DNA from: Synergistaceae bacterium
GTDB lineage: Bacteria > Synergistota > Synergistia > Synergistales > Aminobacteriaceae
DNA: 6,877 nt
Direction of reading: 5' to 3'
Assembly (NCBI GenBank): GCA_031270755.1
Contig: JAISWV010000328.1
Span: 1-6,877 of the forward strand
Part shown: positions 1 to 5,845 of the stretch, one piece after another
Numbering within the stretch: position 1 is the first letter of the stretch
Layout: each line of letters begins with the position of its first letter
Made by a program: the position numbers and the translations under genes
Notes under the pieces: model-generated
Told to the model about the DNA's origin: nothing
The model's database searches: none
What the model saw: the letters and a program-made list of their open reading frames with translations, nothing else

Positions 1-566
1 CCCACGCAGAGCATTTTGTGCAGACCGCTTTCGATGGAGCCGCGGAACGTCGTGTGATTTTTTACCCGAACCACCGAAATGACGCAATCGGCGCACTCGT
101 GAGCGACCCGGTCGAACCAGACCGGCAGGCCAGGAATGACCTCGCCCAGAGAAATGACGTCCATGGAGGAACGGACCTCCGCCCCCACGTTCTCTTCGGT
201 GATGCCGAACTCCTTCAGGAGCGCCGCCTGCCCCTCTTTCGTGGCGCCGCCGTGGCTTCCCATCGCGGGGACGATAAAGGGAGCGGCCCCGTGCCGGCGC
301 AACGTTTCCACCAGAGTCCGGACAATTCGGTCCAGTCCCGCTATACCTCGGCTGCCGACGGCCAAAGCAACCCGCGCTCCCTCTTTCAGCGGAGACGTAT
401 CCACAATCGAATCGACTTGAGCCGCGACACAGGCTTCCACATCCACGACGCTCTCGGCGTCGAAATTCTGACGAACCGGAAAGACACGGGGGAAAGTAAA
501 GCCTTCCTTCGCCCGAACGCCGGGATAAAACGAACAACCCGCCCCGCGAATCTCAGATTCATGCAC
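1..566 (-). CDS. LarA-superfamily nickel-pincer-dependent isomerase (lactate racemase-like), 5' part only
   Basis: This frame stays open from a GTG at 566 to the window edge, giving the first 188 codons; the C-terminal part lies outside. The sequence shows AVGSRG at residues 69-74, MGSHGGAT at 102-109 and RVKNHTTFRG at 167-176, followed by IESGLHKM at 178-185. These are hallmarks of the LarA/DUF2088 superfamily. In LarA of Lactobacillus plantarum, His108 and His174 are the catalytic pair and Lys184 holds the nickel pincer cofactor. Here His105 and His171 keep the same 66-residue spacing, and Lys184 is a possible cofactor lysine. The GTG is chosen because a strong Shine-Dalgarno lies 9 bases upstream and the conserved frame begins just after it. 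It overlaps korC by 8 bases, so it is probably cotranscribed. Members racemise or epimerise 2-hydroxyacids; the substrate here is unknown. The less likely alternative is a general DUF362-type protein. Confidence 0.72.
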   Translation of the reverse strand, partial: MHESEIRGAGCSFYPGVRAKEGFTFPRVFPVRQNFDAESVVDVEACVAAQVDSIVDTSPLKEGARVALAVGSRGIAGLDRIVRTLVETLRRHGAAPFIVPAMGSHGGATKEGQAALLKEFGITEENVGAEVRSSMDVISLGEVIPGLPVWFDRVAHECADCVISVVRVKNHTTFRGSIESGLHKMLCV

Positions 567-1152
567 GTGAAAACGCCTCCCCTTCCTTCAGGCCCAGCTC
601 GAAAGCCTGAAAGTTGACGTCCGGCCCCGAAGTCTCCCCGCTTTGGGGCGGCAGCAAATCGGCAAGGGCCTTTTGGACGGCTTCGGTGGATATGAGGCGA
701 ATCGCGGCGGTGAAAAATCCCAAAAAAATCATGTTCGCGACGTCCGTCCGATGAAACGCCCCGTCCGCCAGCGCGGTGAATGGAGCCCCCAGCGCCGTAC
801 ACCCTTTGGGCAGCTCCTCCTTTTCAAAACGCACCAACCCCGTGTCGTACACCAGGCGGCTTTCATCCCGGAGCCATTTTTTGTTGTTTTTGAAGGCGCT
901 CTGAGCGAGGGTCACGATGACATCGGGGGAAAGAACCGAAGGATAGACGATCTTTTCTCCAGAAAGGATGAGGTCCGTGCTCACGTCGCCTCCCCGGATA
1001 TCGGCGCCGTATTCTTTGTTCAATATGGCGTTCAGGCCGTCGTAAATCACCGCCGCTCTTCCTAAGACAGCCCCCGCGAGAATGACCCCCTGCCCTCCGA
1101 CACCCGTGAGCCGAATTTCCGTCCGCCCCGTACCGTTTTTCTTATCCGTCAT
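559..1152 (-). CDS. korC: 2-oxoacid:ferredoxin oxidoreductase, gamma subunit
   Basis: The 197-residue product is the gamma subunit of a four-subunit 2-oxoacid:ferredoxin oxidoreductase, the usual size for KorC/OorC. Near the N-terminus it has the glycine-rich motif GVGGQGVILAG at residues 17-27, the signature of the gamma domain. EYGADIRGG at 47-55 matches the conserved segment usually seen as YGPEARGG. This cytoplasmic subunit supports the heterotetramer and contributes to CoA binding; it carries no iron-sulfur motif. The ATG at 1152 overlaps the korB stop in an ATGA arrangement, with a purine-rich GGGAG about 7 bases upstream, so translational coupling is likely. The stop at 559 lies inside the start of the LarA-like gene. 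Family assignment is firm; 2-oxoglutarate specificity is inferred from neighbours only. Confidence 0.9.
   Translation of the reverse strand: MTDKKNGTGRTEIRLTGVGGQGVILAGAVLGRAAVIYDGLNAILNKEYGADIRGGDVSTDLILSGEKIVYPSVLSPDVIVTLAQSAFKNNKKWLRDESRLVYDTGLVRFEKEELPKGCTALGAPFTALADGAFHRTDVANMIFLGFFTAAIRLISTEAVQKALADLLPPQSGETSGPDVNFQAFELGLKEGEAFSRA
576..582 (-). promoter_or_regulatory. Ribosome binding site deciding the GTG start of the LarA-like gene
   Basis: On the minus strand GGGGAGG lies 9 bases before the GTG at 566-564, inside the last codons of korC. No ATG in the LarA-like frame has a comparable site, and the ATG at 563 that also overlaps the korC stop opens a different frame without family similarity. 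Confidence 0.7.
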
Positions 1153-2024
1153 CTCCGCTCTCCCTCTTTCCTCAAACGGGCTTCCCGCTTCACACGGGCG
1201 AGCTCTCGCGTGAACTCCGGGACTTCGGGCTTGCAGAGCAGTTCTCCTACGACGATCTTCCCCTCTTTCTCAGCTTCCGGCAGTTTCGCCGCGGCAGTGA
1301 CGGGTATGGAATTTTTTCGGTAATGAGCGAGCATGGCCACGGGGTCGTTCTTCATGCCTGCCGCCTTGCCGTACTGGACAGGACACTGGGAGATCACCTC
1401 GATGAAAGCGAACCCTGGATGGCTGACCGCTTTTTGGAACGACGCGGAGATCTGCGCGGCGTGCCACGTGGTCCACCGCGCCACGAACGTCGCTCCCGCC
1501 GTTATCGCCAGGGCGCTGACGTCGAAGGCTCGCTCGATGTTCCCCAGCGGGGTCGTGGGGGTTTTCAGCCCGTCGGGAGTGGTAGGCGCCGCCTGTCCTC
1601 CCGTCATGCCGTAAATTCCGTTGTTGATGCAGATGACGGTCAAATCCACATTGCGCCTGCAGGCGTGGATGAAGTGGTTTCCTCCGATGGCGCCCAAGTC
1701 CCCGTCCCCCTGAAACACCACGACTTTTTGACGGGGAAGCGCGATTTTCAGCCCCGTCGCCGCGGGCAACGCGCGCCCGTGGGTCACGTGGAGCAGGTCT
1801 CCCGCAAACGCCGGGCTGGGAATCCACCCCGAACAGCCGATCCCGGAGACGAACGCGTACCCGTCAATGCCGCCTCCCATGGCTTCGATCCCCCACAGGA
1901 CGCTTTGAGCCACGATGCCATTGCCGCATCCCGGACAGGTCGTGTATTTGATCCCATCGCGGAAATATTTTTCCAGAGGATGCTGGAAGGCTCCGCTCGT
2001 TTCACAATTTTTTCCATTTTTCAT
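1149..2024 (-). CDS. korB: 2-oxoacid:ferredoxin oxidoreductase, TPP-binding beta subunit
   Basis: The 291-residue protein is the catalytic subunit that binds thiamine diphosphate and the proximal [4Fe-4S] cluster. The TPP/Mg motif is clear: GDGD at residues 106-109 and NN at 134-135, with the usual spacing. Four cysteines fit the beta-subunit cluster: Cys30 and Cys33 in CPGCGNG, Cys64 in GIGCSG, and Cys214 in SQCPVQYGK. It forms acyl-CoA from a 2-oxoacid together with KorA and passes electrons to the delta subunit and then ferredoxin. The start at 2024 is preferred over 2045 because a perfect AAGGAGG lies 7 bases upstream and the ATG overlaps the korA stop by 4 bases. Its stop overlaps the korC start in the same way. 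The C-terminus is unusually rich in Lys, Arg and Glu. Pyruvate or branched-chain oxoacid specificity cannot be excluded, but the short length and order delta-alpha-beta-gamma fit KorDABC/OorDABC. Confidence 0.93.
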   Translation of the reverse strand: MKNGKNCETSGAFQHPLEKYFRDGIKYTTCPGCGNGIVAQSVLWGIEAMGGGIDGYAFVSGIGCSGWIPSPAFAGDLLHVTHGRALPAATGLKIALPRQKVVVFQGDGDLGAIGGNHFIHACRRNVDLTVICINNGIYGMTGGQAAPTTPDGLKTPTTPLGNIERAFDVSALAITAGATFVARWTTWHAAQISASFQKAVSHPGFAFIEVISQCPVQYGKAAGMKNDPVAMLAHYRKNSIPVTAAAKLPEAEKEGKIVVGELLCKPEVPEFTRELARVKREARLRKEGERR

Positions 2025-3205
2025 CGCAGAGCCTCCTTCACCCACAGAACGAAGTCCTCGGGGCGCGGCAACCCCCCCAATACTTTGGGAGTTCCCCTCA
2101 AAACCCGTATGTTTTCCGCCACGGCGGCCGACACGGGGTAGTACATCTGGCCCAGGTTGTTTTCACAAACGATGACGGCCCGGCTGTGCGCCGTCACGTT
2201 CCGAACGCGTCTTTCGGGAAAAGGCCAGACCGTTGTCGCCCGATAACACCCCACCCGCAGCCCCCGGGAACGGGCGAGTTCCATGCCGGCCAGTGCCGCC
2301 CGGAACATGGAGCCGTAGGCGTAGAGAACGACGTCCGCGTCCTCCAGGCAATACGTTTCGTCCATCGTAATGTCGTCGATGGCCTTGTGGAGCTTGCCGC
2401 GCAGCTTGCGTATTTCGTCGTCCATAGCCGCGACGCTGCCCACGCTGCGGGTTCCGTCCGGGAAGTGCGTGGAGCCCGTGACGTTGGATTTGAGTCCCCT
2501 GCCGAACACGGACATCGGGGCGACTCCTTCGTCGAGGAACATGGGAACGCTTTTGTCGTAACGCTCGGGAATTTTCCTGTCGACGACGGGGAGGACTCCG
2601 GGTTCCGGCAAATGGACCTGCTCGTACATGTGCCCCACAAGAGCATCCGACAGGACAAAAACGGGAGTGCGGTACTTTTCGGCCGCGTTGAAAGCCCAGA
2701 CGGTGAGGTCGAACATTTCTTGGGGCGAAGAAGGCGCGCAGGCGATGAGCTCGTAATCGCCTTGGGAGCCGTACCGGGCTTGGAGCATGTCAGCCTGCAG
2801 AGGCAGGCTGGGACTGCCGGTCGATGGCCCGCCCCGCTGAACGTTGACGATCACGCAGGGGGTTTCCGTGGCGACCGCCAGGCCGATATTCTCCGACATG
2901 AGGCTGATGCCGGGGCCCGAAGTCGCCGTCATTGCCTTCAGCCCTCCCCACGAGGCGCCGATGACAGCCCCCATAGCCGCGATCTCGTCCTCCGTCTGAA
3001 TGAAAAACCCCTCCCGCTCCGTCACCCGCTTCACGAAATGCTCGCCGATGTCCGACGCCGGGGTGATGGGATAGGCGGCGAAAAAGCCGCACCCCGCGTA
3101 AAGAGCTCCCTCGGCGCAGGCGACGTTCCCCAAGAGAAAGTCCGTCTTCCCGCTTTTTTTGTTTTTTTTGTTTGCGTTCGCGTCTTCCATGTTCATCTCG
3201 TTCAT
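2021..3205 (-). CDS. korA: 2-oxoacid:ferredoxin oxidoreductase, alpha subunit
   Basis: The 394-residue alpha subunit has the fused pyrimidine-binding and transketolase C-terminal-like domains (PFOR domains I and II). Motifs seen in order are GNVACAEGAL at residues 26-35, YPITP at 45-49, TSGPG at 95-99, QRGGPSTG at 123-130 and ENNLGQM at 358-364. It pairs with KorB to bind thiamine diphosphate and the 2-oxoacid. The stop overlaps korB by 4 bases. The ATG at 3205 overlaps the delta-subunit stop in an ATGA arrangement; the in-frame ATGs at 3196 (AGGA 9 bases upstream) and 3190 are also possible and change only the first residues. Residues 7-20 are polar and lysine-rich, encoded by A8 and A7 runs, ahead of the conserved domain. 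The usual GLPT-plus-basic-residue loop after GPSTG reads SPSLPL here, a possible substrate hint. Family assignment is firm; the substrate is inferred. Confidence 0.92.
   Translation of the reverse strand: MNEMNMEDANANKKNKKSGKTDFLLGNVACAEGALYAGCGFFAAYPITPASDIGEHFVKRVTEREGFFIQTEDEIAAMGAVIGASWGGLKAMTATSGPGISLMSENIGLAVATETPCVIVNVQRGGPSTGSPSLPLQADMLQARYGSQGDYELIACAPSSPQEMFDLTVWAFNAAEKYRTPVFVLSDALVGHMYEQVHLPEPGVLPVVDRKIPERYDKSVPMFLDEGVAPMSVFGRGLKSNVTGSTHFPDGTRSVGSVAAMDDEIRKLRGKLHKAIDDITMDETYCLEDADVVLYAYGSMFRAALAGMELARSRGLRVGCYRATTVWPFPERRVRNVTAHSRAVIVCENNLGQMYYPVSAAVAENIRVLRGTPKVLGGLPRPEDFVLWVKEALR
2032..2038 (-). promoter_or_regulatory. Consensus ribosome binding site of korB
   Basis: AAGGAGG on the minus strand, 7 bases before the ATG at 2024, lies within the last korA codons. 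It fixes the korB start at 2024 rather than at the in-frame ATG at 2045. Confidence 0.8.
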
Positions 3206-3414
3206 TCCTGATCCACGACAATGGCAAAGTCGGGACAGTGAATCATGCAAATTCTGCACTTTGTACATTTACTTACCCCATTTTCGACCGTCACTGGAAA
3301 ATGGACGCCTCTGACGTTCAGCCCGCCGGACATTTCCAGCACCTTTACGGGGCAGAAAGCGACGCATATGCCGCACCCCTTGCAGGCATCCGCCTTGATC
3401 CGAATCAAACGCAT
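3202..3414 (-). CDS. korD: 2-oxoacid:ferredoxin oxidoreductase, delta subunit (2x[4Fe-4S] ferredoxin-like)
   Basis: This 70-residue protein has two classic CxxCxxCxxxCP motifs, Cys11/14/17/21 and Cys50/53/56/60, so it should carry two [4Fe-4S] clusters. It is the delta subunit that carries electrons from the KorB cluster to free ferredoxin. The ATG at 3414 is chosen because AGGGG lies 4 bases upstream and because the conserved MRLIRIKADACKGC start begins there; an ATG at 3510 would only add a non-conserved stretch overlapping sucD. Its stop overlaps the korA start by 4 bases. A 34-base AT-rich gap separates it from sucD, the only gap in the operon. Alone it could be called a small ferredoxin, but its place directly before korA marks it as the oxidoreductase subunit. 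Confidence 0.9.
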   Translation of the reverse strand: MRLIRIKADACKGCGICVAFCPVKVLEMSGGLNVRGVHFPVTVENGVSKCTKCRICMIHCPDFAIVVDQE

Positions 3415-3448
3415 CACACCCCTGCCCTGTAATGTAAAAATTAAAAAT

Positions 3449-4312
3449 TCAAACCAAAAGATCGCAGATATTCTCGATAGAAGGAGCCACTCCGGCCCCG
3501 GCTTTTTCAAGGCATCGGGTTTTATATTCGATTGTCCCCGTCTGCCCCCGTATGATGGCCCCGGCGTGTCCCAGCGTTCGGTCGGCGGGAGCGCTTCGGC
3601 CGGCCATGAAGAAAACCACTCGCTTTTTCATCCGGGCAACCTGTTCCGCCGCGCCCACTTCCGCCGTTCCCCCGATCTCGCCGACAACCACGACAGCGTC
3701 GGTTTCGGGATCCCCCTCGAACATCTCCAGCAGCTCGCTCAGGGACGTCCCCGTCACGGGATCTCCTCCCAGACCGATGATCGTGCTCTGGCCGTAACCT
3801 TTCTCGTTGAGGTAGCCCGCCACCTCGTACGCCAGAGTCCCGCTTCGGGAGATCAGGCCGACGCGCCCTGCCGTGAACATGTTCCCCGGCATGATGCCCA
3901 GCTTGCCAATCCCAGGGGAGATGAGTCCGGCGCTGTTGGGGCCGATCATGATTTTTCCTCTCTCCCGCGCCATATGCCTCATTTGGAGCGTATCGTGAAC
4001 GGGAACGTGCTCCGGGATCGCAACGATCAAGTCCATACCGGCGCTCACACTCTCCAGAACGGCGTTCTTCAGCAGCGGCGCCGGGACGAAGAGAACGGAG
4101 GCATTGGCGCCCTGTTCCTCGGCCGCCTCGCCGACACAGTCGTACACCGGCAGGTTCCCGAATTCCTTCAAAACCTCTCCGCCACGACCGGGAGTCACGC
4201 CAGCCACTATTTTCGTCCCATACTCCAGCATCCACTCCGTCTGTTTCCGTCCGATGCGCCCCGTGGCCCCCTGAACGACGGTTCGGGTTTCTTTCGTCAG
4301 CAATACACTCAT
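3449..4312 (-). CDS. sucD: ADP-forming succinyl-CoA synthetase-like alpha subunit
   Basis: The 287-residue product matches the length and domain order of SucD. An N-terminal CoA-binding Rossmann domain contains QGATGRIG at residues 14-21 and YGTKIVAGVTPGRGG at 31-45. The ligase domain has SRSGTL at 155-160, GGDPVTG at 182-188 and EIGG at 212-215. The phosphohistidine loop is GHAGAI, with the active-site His at residue 249. With SucC it converts acyl-CoA, ADP (or GDP) and phosphate to the free acid, ATP (or GTP) and CoA, the energy-conserving step after the oxidoreductase. The ATG at 4312 overlaps the sucC stop by 4 bases; longer upstream frames lie inside sucC and are discarded. An oddity is GPNSAG at 124-129 where classical SucD has GPNCPG, so the acid may not be succinate. 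Malate-CoA ligase and other acyl-CoA synthetases of the family are alternatives. Confidence 0.88.
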   Translation of the reverse strand: MSVLLTKETRTVVQGATGRIGRKQTEWMLEYGTKIVAGVTPGRGGEVLKEFGNLPVYDCVGEAAEEQGANASVLFVPAPLLKNAVLESVSAGMDLIVAIPEHVPVHDTLQMRHMARERGKIMIGPNSAGLISPGIGKLGIMPGNMFTAGRVGLISRSGTLAYEVAGYLNEKGYGQSTIIGLGGDPVTGTSLSELLEMFEGDPETDAVVVVGEIGGTAEVGAAEQVARMKKRVVFFMAGRSAPADRTLGHAGAIIRGQTGTIEYKTRCLEKAGAGVAPSIENICDLLV

Positions 4313-5475
4313 TTGAAAATTCCTTCCGATGTCACTTCCGCCGATGCCATTTTTCTCAACAGCAGATCCACGGCTGTCTCCGTGTGAACGTTTTTGACCA
4401 CGGGCAACCCGGCGTCTTCGACGATTTTCCAGGCCTCTTCCTGCTGATTTCCCAGAATTTTGACGACCACGGGCATTTTGCCGGCACATTCGTGCCATCC
4501 CGCTGCAATGCCCTCCGCCGCGGCGACCATGGGGTTGACCCCGCCGTATAGGTTGATGATCAGGCCCTTCACGCGAGAATCGTTCATCACGAGCTTCACA
4601 GAATCCCGCATCAGGACGGCGTCGATTCCTCCGCCCGTTTCGAGAAAATTGGCAGCCGCAGCTCCTTTCGAAGCGAGAATGTCCATGGTATTCATTGCCA
4701 ACCCCGCGCCGCTGGCAATGACCCCTACCGTCCCTTCCGTCAGGACGCAGGTCACACCGATCTCGAAGGCCCGGCGTTCCATGGGGTTCGTCAGCGCGTC
4801 CTTCGCGCTCCCCAGCTCGGGATGCCGGAACAAAGCGTTGTCATCCACCTCCAGTTTCGCGTCCGCCGCTGCGACACTACCGTTTTTCAGGATTACCAGC
4901 GGGTTGATCTCCGCCAGCACCAAGTCGTGAGAAAAGAAAAGACGCCCTAACTTGCAGGAGACGTCGGCCAGTTGCAACAAAAGGCCGCGCTGAAACCCCA
5001 GTTTCCGCCACACGTTCCGTACCTCGTACTCCTCGGGGGCCTTCAACGGGGAAAACGTGGTTCGCGACACCGCGGCCGCATCTTTCTCCGCCTCCGATTC
5101 GACATTGACGCCGCCAAACCGGCTGGTCAACATATCAACCGCGCCCTTGTCGGCATTTAAACCAAAGCTGAGGTACAATTCACTTTCAATATCGAGTTTT
5201 TCTTCCACCAGAATTTTTTCTACAAGGCAGCCTCGATGAACCCTGCCAAAAATTTCCTTTGAAAGCCTTTCCGCTTCTTCGGGAGAAGAAACGCCGCGGA
5301 CCAACCCGGCCTTGCCACGGCCTCCGACCGGAATCTGTGCCTTCAGGACGCACTCGCCCTCCGCTTCCGCCACCAGAAGACGAACCTCCCCCGGGGAAGA
5401 CGCCAACTTTCCCTTCGGAAGAGGAATTCCCGCTTTATCCAAAAGCCCCTTGCCCTGAATTTCGTTCAGCTTCAT
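4309..5475 (-). CDS. sucC: ADP-forming succinyl-CoA synthetase-like beta subunit
   Basis: The protein is 388 residues, exactly the length of Escherichia coli SucC. It opens with MKLNEIQGKGLL, equivalent to the family's MKLHEYQAKELL. The ATP-grasp domain shows KAQ at residues 45-47 and GGRGKAG at 51-57. AEINPL at 188-193 and DAKLE at 205-209 provide the metal-binding residues, and NALFRHPEL follows at 213-221. The C-terminal CoA-ligase domain has NFLETGGG at 276-283. An ATG at 5523 would add 16 residues but lacks a ribosome binding site, while 5475 has GGAGG just upstream and matches the family start. It is the first gene of the operon and overlaps sucD by 4 bases. A notable departure is NLYGGVNPMVAAAEG around 308-322, where classical SucC reads NIFGGI followed by an Arg-Cys-Asp segment. 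Substrate specificity may therefore differ from succinyl-CoA. Confidence 0.88.
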   Translation of the reverse strand: MKLNEIQGKGLLDKAGIPLPKGKLASSPGEVRLLVAEAEGECVLKAQIPVGGRGKAGLVRGVSSPEEAERLSKEIFGRVHRGCLVEKILVEEKLDIESELYLSFGLNADKGAVDMLTSRFGGVNVESEAEKDAAAVSRTTFSPLKAPEEYEVRNVWRKLGFQRGLLLQLADVSCKLGRLFFSHDLVLAEINPLVILKNGSVAAADAKLEVDDNALFRHPELGSAKDALTNPMERRAFEIGVTCVLTEGTVGVIASGAGLAMNTMDILASKGAAAANFLETGGGIDAVLMRDSVKLVMNDSRVKGLIINLYGGVNPMVAAAEGIAAGWHECAGKMPVVVKILGNQQEEAWKIVEDAGLPVVKNVHTETAVDLLLRKMASAEVTSEGIFK

Positions 5476-5480
5476 TTCGC

Positions 5481-5485
5481 CCTCC
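5481..5485 (-). promoter_or_regulatory. Ribosome binding site deciding the sucC start
   Basis: GGAGG on the minus strand lies 5 bases before the ATG at 5475. The alternative ATG at 5523 is preceded only by A and T-rich sequence without a purine-rich GG element, so 5475 is preferred. Confidence 0.75.
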
Positions 5486-5553
5486 GATCCAGGTTCGCAT
5501 TTCGCTTGCAAAGTATTGGTCATTTATTTTATTAGAAATGAAATATTGTGAGT

Positions 5554-5563
5554 GTAAATTTAC
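5554..5563. repeat. Perfect 10-base palindrome in the sucC leader or promoter region
   Basis: GTAAATTTAC reads identically on both strands. Flanking bases extend partial symmetry as an imperfect 16-base dyad. It lies about 80 bases upstream of the sucC start, overlapping the alternative -35-like TTTACA, so it could be an operator. No specific regulator can be named. Confidence 0.35.
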
Positions 5564-5593
5564 TCCTTCAAGATGCGAATGTCCAATGAATAA

Positions 5594-5620
5594 ATTCTAT
5601 AACAATTATTGAAGAAACAA
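5594..5620 (-). promoter_or_regulatory. Candidate sigma70-type promoter for the sucC operon
   Basis: On the minus strand TTGTTT (5620-5615) is followed after 15 bases by TAGAAT (5599-5594), which matches five of six -10 consensus bases. The spacing is short of the ideal 17. A competing choice is the better -35-like TTTACA at 5558-5553, but its downstream -10 partners are poor. Either would give a leader of roughly 50 to 110 bases before the sucC start. Confidence 0.25.
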
Positions 5621-5644
5621 ATATATGATCGAGCGGGGGACAAA

Positions 5645-5667
5645 ATGCAAATAATGCAAAATGCAAA
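5645..5667. repeat. Three tandem ATGCAAA motifs
   Basis: ATGCAAA occurs at 5645-5651, 5654-5660 and 5661-5667, each preceded by an A. A variant ATGCGAA occurs at 5573-5579, and its reverse complement TTCGCAT at 5494-5500. The starts of the three tight copies are 9 and 7 bases apart. They could be binding sites shared by the two divergent promoters or merely a microrepeat. Confidence 0.4.
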
Positions 5668-5831
5668 ATACAGGGCAGGTCAGACCAATGCATCGGAAAA
5701 CCTGAAAAAATTGCCAGGCCGTTGCGATGTTTTGAGCACTCACTTTCCATACAAACCACAGTTTAAGAAAAAATTAAGAACTTGCCCATATATTTTACAG
5801 ATTTCCGGTGTATTCTTCAGAATAACAATCC

Positions 5832-5840
5832 GGGGGAGGG
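5832..5840 (+). promoter_or_regulatory. Ribosome binding site of the ankyrin-repeat gene
   Basis: GGGGGAGGG ends 5 bases before the ATG at 5846. It is much stronger than anything before the in-frame ATGs at 5858, 5870 or 5891, so 5846 is taken as the start. Confidence 0.75.
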
Positions 5841-5845
5841 TTAAG

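Larger units (their letters stand above)
5476..5845. other. Divergent intergenic region between sucC and the ankyrin gene
   Basis: This stretch is clearly more AT-rich than the flanking operon and contains no reading frame with a plausible start, ribosome binding site or recognisable product. It should hold the promoters of both divergent transcription units. Seen in it are an ATGCRAA motif cluster (5573-5667), a perfect 10-base palindrome (5554-5563), CAAT/ATTG dyad sequence around 5603-5611, and TATATT at 5789-5794 on the plus strand, which resembles a -10 box but lacks a good -35 partner. I see no riboswitch, tRNA, small RNA or terminator that I can support. Confidence 0.6.

Noticed and set aside
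18..617. Plus-strand open frame of 199 codons opposite the LarA-like gene
   Set aside because: The minus-strand frame carries the conserved LarA-superfamily motifs and a ribosome binding site; the plus-strand translation shows nothing.
386..802. Minus-strand frame overlapping the korC end, including the ATG at 563
   Set aside because: The ATG overlaps the korC stop attractively, but the frame ends soon and has no family similarity; the GTG at 566 opens the conserved frame instead.
1323..2141. Plus-strand open frame of 272 codons antisense to korB and the end of korA
   Set aside because: It is a shadow frame with low-complexity Arg-rich translation opposite a firm korB.
3154..3169. T-rich run on the plus strand as a possible intrinsic terminator
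   Set aside because: There is no GC-rich hairpin directly before it and no plus-strand gene to terminate; it is the korA lysine stretch read in reverse.
2186..3211. Plus-strand open frame of 341 codons antisense to korA
   Set aside because: The composition is dominated by Arg, His, Gly and Asp with no motif, and korA on the other strand is unmistakable.
3245..4387. Plus-strand open frame of 380 codons antisense to korD and sucD
   Set aside because: It lies opposite genes with clear family motifs on the minus strand, has no recognisable domain, and is the kind of long shadow frame that high GC in third positions produces.
5476..5523. Sixteen-residue N-terminal extension of SucC from an ATG at 5523
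   Set aside because: There is no ribosome binding site before it, and the SucC family starts at the MKLNE equivalent at 5475.
5573..5667. Possible CRISPR array from repeated short motifs
   Set aside because: The repeats are only 7 to 8 bases long and their starts are 7 to 9 bases apart, far too short for repeat-spacer structure.
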